Shown here: positions 18,166 through 25,857 of the stretch, piece by piece | Layout of the letters: the number at the start of each line of letters is the position of its first letter | How positions within the stretch are numbered: the stretch's first letter is position 1 | Position numbers and translations under genes: made by a program | Notes under the pieces: model-generated | What the model was told of the DNA's origin: nothing | The model's database searches: none | Seen by the model: only the letters and a program-made list of their open reading frames with translations | Assembly: GCF_900187385.1 (NCBI RefSeq) | Contig: NZ_FYEY01000001.1 | Location: forward strand, 5,518,001-5,582,000 | Direction: 5' to 3' | DNA length: 64,000 nucleotides | Origin: Streptomyces sp. 2114.4 | Lineage (GTDB): Bacteria; Actinomycetota; Actinomycetes; Streptomycetales; Streptomycetaceae

Positions 18166-18198
18166 TCCCTCCCCGCCTTCGGCGGGGAGGGGTTTTTT
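18166..18198 (+). terminator. intrinsic terminator after the flavoprotein gene
   Basis: A perfect 11-bp stem (arms 18167-18177 and 18181-18191) with a TTC loop is followed by six T residues (18193-18198). It lies 58 bases after the stop codon and is the clearest Rho-independent terminator in the window. Confidence 0.92.
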
Positions 18199-18241
18199 GC
18201 GGGCTGCCGCCGCGGCGCGTGGTGTGTTGTGGTGCGGTGCC

Positions 18242-18354
18242 GGGCCTCCGGCGGTGGGTTGCGGGACTGCTCGCTTTACGCTCCGCTGCGCTCCGCCTTT
18301 GCTCTTTCTCGGAGCCTGCGGAAGCAAAGCCCCGCAACCCACCGCCTCCGGCCC
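18242..18354. repeat. nested inverted repeat in the 345-base gap after the flavoprotein gene
   Basis: The outer arms (18242-18265 and 18331-18354) pair over 16 bp, then a three-base mismatch and 5 bp more. Inside lie CTTTGCT (18297-18303) and AGCAAAG (18323-18329), which can form a second stem. The element sits between a terminator and the end of a convergent small gene and encodes no protein that I can support. It could be a mobile repeat of the REP or MITE kind, or a structured RNA. Confidence 0.7.
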
Positions 18355-18453
18355 GTCCCCTCGCGTGGGTGTGGCGGCTGTCCGTGTGGGGTGCGGTTTT
18401 CGCTCGTGGCGCGGGGCCGTTCGGTGGGGTTTGTGCCACGGGTCGCTGCCGGT

Positions 18454-18720
18454 TCAACGCGGCTTGCGCCAAGGCCACTTCGGTCCGTCGTCCGGCGCCT
18501 TGCCCTCCGGGGCGTACTCGTACTTCCAGCCGCTGGGCAGGCCCAGGCGGCCCACCCGTGCCGGGACGCGGCGGTAGACGTGCACCGTCGGCGGCCGGTC
18601 GTCGTCGTGCGGTACGGGGACCTCGTACGTCTTCGGCGGCCGGCCGGTCGCGCCGACCAGGACGGGCAGTACCCGGCCGTCCAGCGGGCCGCCGACGAAG
18701 AGGGTGTTCTCGCTTCTCAC
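18454..18720 (-). CDS. small conserved hypothetical protein
   Basis: Protein of 88 residues with the opening LFVGGPLDGRVLPV, which I recognise from many small actinobacterial hypothetical proteins, and a Tyr/Trp/Pro-rich C-terminus (WKYEYAPEGKAP). It is soluble and basic with no signal peptide. I cannot assign a function. The GTG start at 18720 has GAGG close upstream. It is transcribed toward the inverted repeat and away from the TetR gene 3' end. Confidence 0.7.
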   Translation of the reverse strand: MRSENTLFVGGPLDGRVLPVLVGATGRPPKTYEVPVPHDDDRPPTVHVYRRVPARVGRLGLPSGWKYEYAPEGKAPDDGPKWPWRKPR

Positions 18721-18756
18721 GCCCTCAGTGTCACACCGCCACGGCCGGGCGGCTGA

Positions 18757-19497
18757 TCACAGCAGATGCGCGGCGTCGCTCACGACGGGCAGGATGCGGC
18801 GGGCCAGGTCGCCGGCCGGGCCGTCGGTGGTCTCCAGCTTCAGCGCCGCCCGGGTCACCCGGGCGGTCTGCGGGTCCGTGGCCGCGGTGGCGGTCAGCAG
18901 CGCGACGAAGTGGTCGACCAGCCAGTCCCGCAGCTCGTCGAGGGCCGGCTGCTTGTCCTCGTCCAGCCAGATCAGCGAGGCGGCCTCGACGGCGGTGATC
19001 CACATACGGACGGTCATCCGCAGCCGCAGGCCCGGCTCCGGCTCGCCCAGATGCCGCAGGATCTGGTCGGCGGCGGCGCGCCGCACCTCGTCCACGATCG
19101 CGGACGTACGGGTGGTCTCGACGACGCTGCCGCCCTGCAGCAGCGCGCTGAACCCCGCGTCGTGCTCGTCGACGAAGGCCAGATAGCGGTCCAGTGCGCG
19201 CGAGAGCCGACGGGTCAGCGGTCCGGTCTCCGGCTCGGCGAAGCAGCGCTCCAGGACGTCGGCCGCGCTGCGCAGCGCGGCCTCGTACAACTGCTGCTTG
19301 CCGCCGGGGAAGTAGCGGTAGACCAGCGGGCGCGAGACCTCGGCGGCGGTGGCGACATCGTCCAGCGAGACGTCCTCGGGCGCGCGGTGCGCGAACAGGC
19401 CCAGCGCGGCGGTGAGCAGTTGGCTGCGGCGCTGCTCCACGCTCAGCCTGCGGTAGGCGGGTCGGGGTACTGCTGGGGCGGTGCCGCTGCCGTTCAT
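18757..19497 (-). CDS. TetR-family regulator
   Basis: Transcription regulator of about 246 residues. The N-terminal helix-turn-helix is clear (RRSQLLTAALGLFAH, VSLDDVATAAEVSRPLVYRYF in two helices), followed by an all-helical ligand domain. The gene lies downstream of the AurF-type gene in the same direction, 73 bases after its stop if the ATG at 19497 is used. An in-frame ATG at 19560, ten bases after that stop with GAGG upstream, would add 21 residues. TACGCT seven bases before 19497 would allow a leaderless start. The likely targets are the divergent oxygenase genes. Confidence 0.9.
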   Translation of the reverse strand: MNGSGTAPAVPRPAYRRLSVEQRRSQLLTAALGLFAHRAPEDVSLDDVATAAEVSRPLVYRYFPGGKQQLYEAALRSAADVLERCFAEPETGPLTRRLSRALDRYLAFVDEHDAGFSALLQGGSVVETTRTSAIVDEVRRAAADQILRHLGEPEPGLRLRMTVRMWITAVEAASLIWLDEDKQPALDELRDWLVDHFVALLTATAATDPQTARVTRAALKLETTDGPAGDLARRILPVVSDAAHLL

Positions 19498-19570
19498 GAA
19501 CAGCAGCGTAGCCGCCCCGGGTTCGGGCTCGCACAGGTGCTCGGGGTGTACGGGGTCCATGCGGGGGGCC

Positions 19571-20518
19571 TCAGGCCAGCAGTCCCGAGCTCCGCCACAG
19601 CCTGCGGCCCACACCGCGCAGTACGCCGATCTCGTCGAGGAAATCGGTCAGCCGACGGGCACCGGACTGCATCACCTCGCGGCGGTGCCCACTGGCCTTG
19701 ACCTGGGCGACGGCCTCGCGCCGGTCCAGGCCCACGCGGCTGTAGACGGCCGGGTTGACGAAGGCGACGGAGAAGACCCGGGCCGCCTCGCCGGAGCTGA
19801 TGCGGGTCAACTCCCGCTCCCAGCGCGGCGCGGTGATCATCTGGCGGCGCAGCTCCTCGCGGGCGTAGCGCACATGCCGGGCCTCCTCGACGACATGGAT
19901 GCGGGTCACTCCGCGCACGATCGTCTGCACCCGCTCGTCCGGGAACGTCAGCCGCTGCATCCAGTCCAGGATCTCCTCCCCGAGCAGGGTGCAGGCGAAC
20001 GAGCCCGGGGTGGTGGAGACGGTCTTGAGGACGCGGGCGAGCTGGTGGTTGAGCCGGGAGACCGGGTACGCCGGCGCGCCGCCCTTCTGGATCAGGCGCG
20101 CGAACATCTTGGAGTGCCGGCACTCGTCGGCGATCTCGGTGAGGGCGTAGCGGACGTGCGCGCTGGTCACCGGCTTGTCGTAGATGTGCCGGACGAGGAG
20201 CTGCATCAGGATGATCTCGAACCAGATGCCCAGCGAAGCGAGCGAGGCGGCCTCGTGCCGGGAGAGGTCCTGCTGCTGTTCGAGCGACATCCGCTTCCAC
20301 AGCGGGGTGTCGTAGAGCGAGACCAGCTCCGGCGGCCAGAACCACTTGCCCTCTTCGAGGGGGGCGTCCCAGTCGAGTGCGGTGTCGGGGTCGAAGGAGT
20401 GCTTGGCGGAGGAGTCGAGCAGCCGCTCGGCGACCTGCTCCCGGTCCTTGAGCAGGCCGAGGGCGTCCCGCAGGAGCCCGGTATCCTTCGCGGTCATCTC
20501 GGTGGGTGCGCTCGTCAT
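19571..20518 (-). CDS. AurF-type diiron oxygenase-family protein
   Basis: Soluble protein of 315 residues resembling the AurF (p-aminobenzoate N-oxygenase) family. Metal ligand motifs are present: Glu101 in FEIILM, the EIADECRHSKMF helix (Glu128, Glu132, His135) and VVEEARHVRYA (Glu211, Glu212, His215). These would hold two iron atoms for O2 activation. The substrate is unknown; no carrier protein or biosynthetic gene stands nearby. The gene is divergent from a second diiron-protein gene, with 175 bases between them, and is followed by TetR. The start at 20518 and a short upstream leader are consistent with the divergent promoter region. Confidence 0.85.
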   Translation of the reverse strand: MTSAPTEMTAKDTGLLRDALGLLKDREQVAERLLDSSAKHSFDPDTALDWDAPLEEGKWFWPPELVSLYDTPLWKRMSLEQQQDLSRHEAASLASLGIWFEIILMQLLVRHIYDKPVTSAHVRYALTEIADECRHSKMFARLIQKGGAPAYPVSRLNHQLARVLKTVSTTPGSFACTLLGEEILDWMQRLTFPDERVQTIVRGVTRIHVVEEARHVRYAREELRRQMITAPRWERELTRISSGEAARVFSVAFVNPAVYSRVGLDRREAVAQVKASGHRREVMQSGARRLTDFLDEIGVLRGVGRRLWRSSGLLA

Positions 20519-20611
20519 GGCTGTGGCTACCTCGCTGGTGGATCAGGGCCGGCCCGCTGTCATCTCTTATGAGACTGCGTGTCAGTAAGGGCGTCAATCC
20601 CCTGCGCACGA

Positions 20612-20631
20612 CTTATTGACCCGTCGGTAAG
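20612..20631. promoter_or_regulatory. candidate operator between the two diiron-protein genes
   Basis: CTTATTGAC, two bases, GTCGGTAAG is an inverted repeat matching at seven of nine positions per arm. A similar half site, GTCAGTAAG, lies at 20581-20589. The element overlaps a possible -35 hexamer TTGACC (20616-20621). The neighbouring TetR protein is the obvious candidate ligand. Confidence 0.5.
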
Positions 20632-20693
20632 AAGCGTGTGAGCCTGCCAACGACCGCCCATGACAAGGCGTTTGGCGAGCCGAGGAGGCGTCC

Positions 20694-21815
20694 GTGTCGA
20701 CCCGAGATCTCTACGTACAGGACCCTGGCGACCCCGTGTGGAAAGTGCCCGCCTCCGGTGCGGCACGCTTCAGCTGGGACTACGACGACGGGCGCGACCG
20801 GCTGCTGGCCCTCTATCAGAAGGGCAAGGACAAGCAGTGGGACGCCACCTTGCGGATCGACTGGGACCAGGAGGTCGACCCCTACGACCCGCTCGGCACC
20901 CCGGACGAGTCCATGTCCCTGTACGGCACCAGGTACTGGGACAAACTGACCGAGAAGGACCGCGGCGAACTGCGTCAGCACTACACCTCCTGGCAGTTCA
21001 GCCAGTTCCTGCACGGCGAACAGGGCGCCATGGTCTGTGCGGCACGGATCGTGGAATCCGTCCCGGATCTCGACGCGAAGTTCTACTCCGCCACCCAGAC
21101 CATGGACGAGGCGCGGCACGCCGAGATCTACAGCCGCTTCCTCCAGGAGAAGATCGGGATGCTCTACCCGGTCAACGACAATCTCCAGGCGCTGCTCTCC
21201 GACACCCTCAAGGACTCCCGCTGGGACATGCCGTACCTCGGTATGCAGGTGCTGATCGAGGGCCTGGCGCTGGCCGCCTTCGGCATGATCCGCGACACCA
21301 CCACCAAGCCCCTGCCCCGGCAGATCCTCGCCTACGTCATGCAGGACGAGGCGCGTCATGTCGCCTTCGGCCGCATGGCGCTGCGCGACTACTACAAGCA
21401 GCTCACCGAGGCCGAACTGCGCGAACGCGAGGAGTTCGTCATCGAGGGCTGCTACCTGATGCGCGACCGCCTGCGCGGCCTGGAAGTCCTCGAAAACTTC
21501 GGCATTCCGCACGACGAAGCCGCCGAATTCACCGAGAACTCCGAATTCCTGCACCTCTTCCGCAAGCTGCTCTTCAGCCGGATCGTGCCCTGTGTGAAGG
21601 ACATCGGCCTGTGGGGCGAACGTCTTCAGCGCGCCTATGTGGACATGGGTGTCTTCGAGATGGGCGACTCCAATCTCGATCTGCTCATGGCCGAGGACGA
21701 AGAGATCGCCGAAAAGCTCGACGCGGAGCGGTTTGCAGCGGAGGAGGAGGCCCGTACGGCGGAGGTCGCGGCGGCCATCGCGGAGGGCGCGGGCGAGGGC
21801 GCGGGCGAGGGCTGA
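20694..21815 (+). CDS. ferritin-like diiron protein (ribonucleotide-reductase-R2-like fold)
   Basis: Soluble helical protein of 373 residues with two diiron ligand helices, TMDEARHAEIYSRF and VMQDEARHVAFGRM, each giving a Glu-x-x-His pair, plus Glu in HGEQGAM and IEGLALAAF. This is the arrangement of ferritin-like oxygenases and R2 proteins. The C-terminal 50 residues are acidic and Ala/Gly-rich and probably disordered. The GTG at 20694 has GAGGAGG five bases upstream. Paired divergently with the AurF-type gene and TetR, it probably forms an oxidative module; the substrate is unknown. Confidence 0.85.
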   Translation: MSTRDLYVQDPGDPVWKVPASGAARFSWDYDDGRDRLLALYQKGKDKQWDATLRIDWDQEVDPYDPLGTPDESMSLYGTRYWDKLTEKDRGELRQHYTSWQFSQFLHGEQGAMVCAARIVESVPDLDAKFYSATQTMDEARHAEIYSRFLQEKIGMLYPVNDNLQALLSDTLKDSRWDMPYLGMQVLIEGLALAAFGMIRDTTTKPLPRQILAYVMQDEARHVAFGRMALRDYYKQLTEAELREREEFVIEGCYLMRDRLRGLEVLENFGIPHDEAAEFTENSEFLHLFRKLLFSRIVPCVKDIGLWGERLQRAYVDMGVFEMGDSNLDLLMAEDEEIAEKLDAERFAAEEEARTAEVAAAIAEGAGEGAGEG

Positions 21816-21858
21816 GCGGCCGGCGGTTGTCAGACCCCTGTGCTGTCGTTGACGCAGT

Positions 21859-21874
21859 GACGTTCGACAACGTC
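21859..21874. promoter_or_regulatory. perfect inverted repeat before the SMI1/KNR4 gene
   Basis: GACGTT, four bases, AACGTC, a perfect inverted repeat, lies 30 bases before the start codon. A further CGTTCGAC copy follows at 21880-21888. It could be an operator or an RNA hairpin in the leader. Confidence 0.35.
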
Positions 21875-21903
21875 TGACGGCGTTCGACGCGAAAGGGCAG
21901 CGC

Positions 21904-22479
21904 ATGAACCGCGAGCAGTGGCGGCCGTTCCTGAAACTCTGGAGCGAGGAGTGGATCGTCGGGCGCGACCCCGAGCGGGACGGGCCCCTGGATGACGAGG
22001 TCGTACGGGACGGGTGGCTCGGGTTCGCCCCGGCGAGCGCCGATGAGGTGGCGGCGGCCGAGGCCCGTCTGGACCGGACACTGCCCCCGTCGCTCCGCGA
22101 GTTCCTGCTGACCACCAACGGGTGGCGGGACGCCGGGACCTTCATCTACCGGCTCGCGGGCACCTCCGAGCTCGCCTGGCTCGCCGACAGCGATGAGGGC
22201 TCCGGCTGGATCGACGCCTACAGCGACACCGAGTTCGCCGACGAGGACGAGGACGAAGAGCCCGAGGGCCAGATCCTTGCCCGTGCCCTGCGCCTCTCTC
22301 TCGACGGCGACGCCGCGGTCATGCTTCTCGACCCCGCGGACGTCGATGAGCGCGGCGAATGGGCCGGCTACTGGCTCGCCTCGTGGTCGGGGAGGGGGCC
22401 GGAGCGCTTCGACTCCTTCCATGACCTGATGTACGACCAGTACACCTCGTTCCACCGCCTCCGGGGCCGGAGGACGTAA
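21904..22479 (+). CDS. SMI1/KNR4-family protein
   Basis: Soluble acidic protein of 191 residues with SMI1/KNR4 features: SADEVAAAEARL, LPPSLREFLLTTNGW, and a late SFHDLMYDQY segment. An acidic insert (EDEDEEPEG) lies mid-protein. In bacteria this fold is often found in immunity proteins of contact-dependent toxins, but many chromosomal members stand alone, as here, with no toxin gene nearby. The ATG at 21904 has AAGGG six bases upstream. The function is unassigned. Confidence 0.8.
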   Translation: MNREQWRPFLKLWSEEWIVGRDPERDGPLDDEVVRDGWLGFAPASADEVAAAEARLDRTLPPSLREFLLTTNGWRDAGTFIYRLAGTSELAWLADSDEGSGWIDAYSDTEFADEDEDEEPEGQILARALRLSLDGDAAVMLLDPADVDERGEWAGYWLASWSGRGPERFDSFHDLMYDQYTSFHRLRGRRT

Positions 22480-22526
22480 CGCGCGCCCGCCGGGACGCCG
22501 AGGTGGGAGGAGCGCCGGTGCCGAGC

Positions 22527-22574
22527 CTGGTGCTGGTGCTGGTGCTGGTGCTGGTGCTGGTGCTGGTGCTGGTG
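22527..22574. repeat. hexanucleotide microsatellite, eight copies
   Basis: Eight perfect copies of CTGGTG stand in the 124-base gap between the SMI1/KNR4 gene and the 3' end of the convergent hydrolase gene. Uninterrupted hexamer runs are prone to slippage, so copy number may vary between strains. The run is outside the coding regions annotated here. Confidence 0.9.
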
Positions 22575-22603
22575 CGAGTGCCGGAGCCGGACCGGAGCCA
22601 CGG

Positions 22604-23536
22604 TTACGGGGCCGTGCCGTCCGAGAGCCGGTCGTGCAGGAAGTCCCGTACCCGGCGGCCGAGTTCGTCGGCCTGGCCGTACGGCATGGAGTGGTGACCC
22701 ACACCCGCCACGGTCCCGATCCGTACGCCCGGCGTCCGTCCGGCCCGTGCGGCGACCCGGCGCAGATCGTGCGCCCGGCTCCGCTCCGCCAGCAGCACCA
22801 GGGTCGGCACCGGCGCTCCGCCCGGTCCGGCGACGTCCGGGCGCGGCCCCGTGACCACCTTCGCGGGGCGGAACTCGGCGCCGCCCAGGCCCATCAGCCG
22901 CACCAGTTCCGGCGCGGGCGGCGCACCCCGCGTCTCCCACTCCAGGAACCGCCGGGTGCTCCGCTCGCCGGGCCGTACGAACAGCGGCAGCGCATGCAGC
23001 AGATACGACGGCCGGAACCCGGCGAAACACTGGGTGGGATCGAGCAGCATCACCCGCTCCACCCTGTTCGGCGTCCCGGGGGAGTGGGAGTGATGCCTCC
23101 CGGCGGCGTGCACCGCGTAACTCAGCGCGAGCCAGCCGCCGTACGAGTGCCCGAGCAGCGCCGCCGACTCCAGGCCGAGTCCGCTGAGCACACCGTCGAG
23201 CCAGGCGAACAGATCCTCCGGCCGCCGCAGCGCCCGCCCACAGTGCACGCTGAGTCCCGGCGCGCCGATCTGGTCCACGGCATACATCCGGTGCGCACGG
23301 CCGAGCTCGGCGGCCTGGGCGTACCAGATGGCCGAGGTGGTGCCGCCGCCGTGCAGCAGGACCAGCGGAGGGGCGTCGGCCGGTCCGCAGACATTGACCC
23401 GGGTGCTGCCGAACTCCGAGGGCAGGTCGATCCGTTCCACCGGGACCGGCCAGAGCGCCATGGCCTGCTCGTAGGCGGCGCGAAAAGCGGCGGAGGGGGA
23501 GTGCGCGGGAGAGAGCGGGGCGGGGGCTGCTGTCAT
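22604..23536 (-). CDS. alpha/beta-fold hydrolase
   Basis: Soluble hydrolase of 310 residues. The oxyanion-hole segment LVLLHGGGTT, the nucleophile elbow GHSYGG and the late GVGHHSMPYG segment with the catalytic His are in the usual order; the Asp is probably in the segment before it. The substrate is unknown. The start at 23536 has GGAGG six bases upstream. It is divergent from a MarR gene, and the space between holds a palindrome and a tandem repeat, so MarR control by a lipophilic or phenolic ligand is plausible. Confidence 0.88.
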   Translation of the reverse strand: MTAAPAPLSPAHSPSAAFRAAYEQAMALWPVPVERIDLPSEFGSTRVNVCGPADAPPLVLLHGGGTTSAIWYAQAAELGRAHRMYAVDQIGAPGLSVHCGRALRRPEDLFAWLDGVLSGLGLESAALLGHSYGGWLALSYAVHAAGRHHSHSPGTPNRVERVMLLDPTQCFAGFRPSYLLHALPLFVRPGERSTRRFLEWETRGAPPAPELVRLMGLGGAEFRPAKVVTGPRPDVAGPGGAPVPTLVLLAERSRAHDLRRVAARAGRTPGVRIGTVAGVGHHSMPYGQADELGRRVRDFLHDRLSDGTAP

Positions 23537-23586
23537 GGTGCACCTCCGGACGAGGGGAGCGGCGATCGAAACGAGGTGCTCACCAA

Positions 23587-23621
23587 TACCTCGTTCGGCA
23601 AGTATCTCGCTGATCGAGGTA
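23587..23621. promoter_or_regulatory. candidate MarR operator
   Basis: TATCTCG, five bases, CGAGGTA (23603-23621) is an inverted repeat with six of seven arm positions matching. An extra copy of the half site, TACCTCG, lies at 23587-23593 exactly 16 bases upstream of the first arm. The cluster sits in the divergent hydrolase/MarR promoter region, the usual place for an autoregulated MarR operator. Confidence 0.55.
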
Positions 23622-23625
23622 ATAA

Positions 23626-23725
23626 TGCAGGAGTCCGTCACAAGACGTCCTGCAGGAGTCCGTCACAAGACGTCCTGCAGGAGTCCGTCACAAGACGTCC
23701 TGCAGGAGTCCGGCACGGGACGTTC
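23626..23725. repeat. 25-bp tandem repeat, four copies
   Basis: Three identical 25-base units start at 23626, 23651 and 23676, and a diverged fourth at 23701. Each unit junction contains the palindrome TCCTGCAGGA, and each unit contains GACGTCC. The array directly follows the candidate operator and ends 47 bases before the MarR start codon, so it is in the leader of the MarR gene. There are no spacers, so it is not CRISPR. Confidence 0.95.
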
Positions 23726-23772
23726 TGAGTGCGGCAAAGACACCAGGAGCCCGGAAAGCGAGGCGATGATGC

Positions 23773-24300
23773 ATGACGAGACAGCAAGGCCCCGATGAGC
23801 CGGTGGGATCCGATGAAGCGGCGGGATCCGGCGAAGAGCCGGCTGACCGAAGGAAACCGGCCGAACCGGCAGGGATGGACCTGGTCCATCTGCTGCGTGA
23901 GGTGACGCTGCGACTCGACCTCGCGGGAGCGCGGTTCGCCGGCGACAACGGCCTGCACCCCACCGATCTCCGGGCCCTGATCATCCTGCTGGACGCGGCC
24001 CGCAACGGCGCCGAGTCCACCCCCGGCCGGCTCGGCGAGCGGCTGGGCCTGAACTCCGCCGGCACCACGGCGCTGATCGACCGCCTGGAACGGCTCGGCC
24101 TGATCCGCCGGGTCCGCGACACCCGCGACCGGCGCCGGGTCCTGCTGGAGGTCGATGAGCGCGCGGTCACCCTGGGCCGGTCGTTCTTCGGCCCGCTGAT
24201 CGACCGCACGATCGCCCTGCTGGCCACCTTCGAAGCCGGGGAACAGGCGGCGATCCGGCGGTTCCTGAGCGGGGTGCGGGACGCGGTCGGGGAGGGATAG
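23773..24300 (+). CDS. MarR-family regulator
   Basis: Regulator of 175 residues with a polar N-terminal tail (about 35 residues), a dimer helix, the HTH segment PGRLGERLGLNSAGTTALI and the wing RRVRDTRDRRRVLL. It is divergent from the alpha/beta hydrolase gene and probably represses it and itself through the repeats in between. The ATG at 23773 has GAGG at ten bases. The tail before MDLVHLL is not conserved in appearance, so the start could lie later. Confidence 0.88.
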   Translation: MTRQQGPDEPVGSDEAAGSGEEPADRRKPAEPAGMDLVHLLREVTLRLDLAGARFAGDNGLHPTDLRALIILLDAARNGAESTPGRLGERLGLNSAGTTALIDRLERLGLIRRVRDTRDRRRVLLEVDERAVTLGRSFFGPLIDRTIALLATFEAGEQAAIRRFLSGVRDAVGEG

Positions 24301-24354
24301 GCGGCGCCCGCCGCAAGTGCTCAGTGCGCGTCCGCGGGGATCGTCGCGGGAGGA

Positions 24355-25188
24355 CTACCGCTTACCGGACCGGGCCAGCCACCGCCCCTCGTGCCGGGAC
24401 ACCTCGATCGGACGGCCGAAGCACGCGGTCATCCGCTCTCCCGTCAGCACCTCGTCCACCGGGCCGCGCGCCTGCACCCGTCCCTCGCGCAGCAGCAGGG
24501 CGTGGCCGATGGACGGCGACAGCTCCTCCAGATGGTGGGTGACCGTCACGGTCGCCAACTCCGGCCGTGCCAGGGCCAGCCGGTGCAGCGCATCGATCAG
24601 ATCCTCGCGGGAGGGCAGATCGAGCGCGTTGAACGGCTCGTCGAGCAGCAGCAGCCGGGGGTCGGCCATCAGGGCGCGGGCGATCAGGATCCTGGCCCGC
24701 TGGCCGCCCGAGCAGACCCCGAACGGCCGCTCCGCCAGCTCCTTGCAGTCCAGCTCGGCAAGCAGCTCATGGGCGCGCTCGCGGGTCGCCTCGTCGTACT
24801 TGCGCCACAACGGCTGCACGGTGCCGGTCGCCCCGGTCAGGACGACGGTGTGGCCCGTCGCGTCCTGCGGAACCTTCTGCGCGCCGGAGGCCAGCCCGAT
24901 GACGGCGCGCAGCTCGCGGACGTCCACGGACCCGAGCCGGTGCCCCAGCACCTCGACGCTGCCGACGGTCGGGAACATCAGCGCCCCGACGATACGCAGG
25001 ATGGTGGTCTTGCCCGCGCCGTTGGCACCGAGCAGCGCCCAGTGCTCACCGGCCCGTACGCTCCAGTCGACGGCGTCGAGGATGACCTGGCCGGTGGTGT
25101 ACCGCTTGACGCCGACGCCCTCCAGGGCGGCGATCACACGGGCTTCTGCGGCGGGGGCCGGCTGCGACGAAGGCGGCGTAGAGCTCAT
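24355..25188 (-). CDS. ABC-transporter ATP-binding protein
   Basis: Cytoplasmic ATPase of 277 residues. Walker A is GANGAGKTT, the signature is CSGGQRAR, Walker B is LLLLDEPFNALD and the switch His is in VTHHLEEL. No permease or binding-protein gene is adjacent, so it may be an orphan ATPase with unlinked partners; the family resembles ATPases that act on iron or unknown substrates. The ATG at 25188 has no ribosome site, but TAGTCT six bases upstream supports a leaderless mRNA. Confidence 0.9.
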   Translation of the reverse strand: MSSTPPSSQPAPAAEARVIAALEGVGVKRYTTGQVILDAVDWSVRAGEHWALLGANGAGKTTILRIVGALMFPTVGSVEVLGHRLGSVDVRELRAVIGLASGAQKVPQDATGHTVVLTGATGTVQPLWRKYDEATRERAHELLAELDCKELAERPFGVCSGGQRARILIARALMADPRLLLLDEPFNALDLPSREDLIDALHRLALARPELATVTVTHHLEELSPSIGHALLLREGRVQARGPVDEVLTGERMTACFGRPIEVSRHEGRWLARSGKR

Positions 25189-25194
25189 CGCCGC

Positions 25195-25200
25195 AGACTA
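25195..25200 (-). promoter_or_regulatory. -10 box for leaderless ABC ATPase transcript
   Basis: TAGTCT (minus strand) ends six bases before the start codon, placing the expected transcription start on the A of ATG. No clear -35 hexamer is visible. Confidence 0.5.
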
Positions 25201-25323
25201 GCTGTGTACGACACCTTTCTGCGGAGGTGTCCGATGTGTGGACCCCCGTCGCGGCAACGGAAACCGGTAACGGAAACGGGCAACGGAAGTCGGCAAAGGA
25301 CATACCCCGGAGCCCGGCACCCG

Positions 25324-25809
25324 TTACCGCTGGGCCAGCCCCAACAGCTCCCGCACCCGCGCGTACTTCGCCGTCAGCCGCTCCCGGGTCGCCGCTTCCA
25401 GCGCGGCCAGCCGCTCCGGATCGGCGTTGTGCGCGAGGTCGGACTCCTTGACCAGCAGCGCCCCGGGCGTGGCCAGGATGCGCGCGGTGTACTCCTCGAC
25501 CGGCTCGTCCGCCCGCTTGGTGACGGCCTCGATCATCGCCTTGGTCGTCTCGCCCAGCGCCGCACCGGCCAGCCACTCCCGGCTCAGCGCCCCGTCCTCG
25601 ACCGCGTCGTGCAGCCAGGCGGCGGCGATCTGCTCATCGCTGCCGCCCCGCTCGCGTACCCCCGCCGCGACCGCGGCCAGATGTTCGGCATACGGGCGGC
25701 CCGCCTTGTCGGTCTGACCCGAGTGCGCGCGCCGGGCCAGCGCCTCCACTTCGGCCAGGGACAACAGCGGGGGCGGAGCAGGTTCCATGGAAGGGATCGC
25801 ATCAGCCAT
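25324..25809 (-). CDS. HD-domain phosphohydrolase-like protein
   Basis: Soluble protein of 161 residues with an HD fold of the SpoT/MESH1 type: the AHSGQTDKAGRPYAEHL opening, the His-Asp pair in AAWLHDAVEDG and the later Asp in KESDLAHNAD. These residues bind a metal for phosphate or pyrophosphate hydrolysis. No synthetase domain is present, so it could be a small alarmone hydrolase, but the substrate is unproven. The ATG at 25809 is preceded by CACAAT at six bases and may be leaderless; ATG 25788 is an alternative. Confidence 0.8.
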   Translation of the reverse strand: MADAIPSMEPAPPPLLSLAEVEALARRAHSGQTDKAGRPYAEHLAAVAAGVRERGGSDEQIAAAWLHDAVEDGALSREWLAGAALGETTKAMIEAVTKRADEPVEEYTARILATPGALLVKESDLAHNADPERLAALEAATRERLTAKYARVRELLGLAQR

Positions 25810-25857
25810 ACGGCCATTGTGACGCCGGGACGGCCACCGGGTCACACCGCGAAAGGC

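Noticed and set aside
21904..22479. Immunity gene of a contact-dependent toxin system
   Set aside because: The SMI1/KNR4 fold allows it, but no toxin, secretion or repeat-cassette gene is nearby.
23626..23725. CRISPR array
   Set aside because: Units are directly joined without spacers and there are no cas genes in the window.
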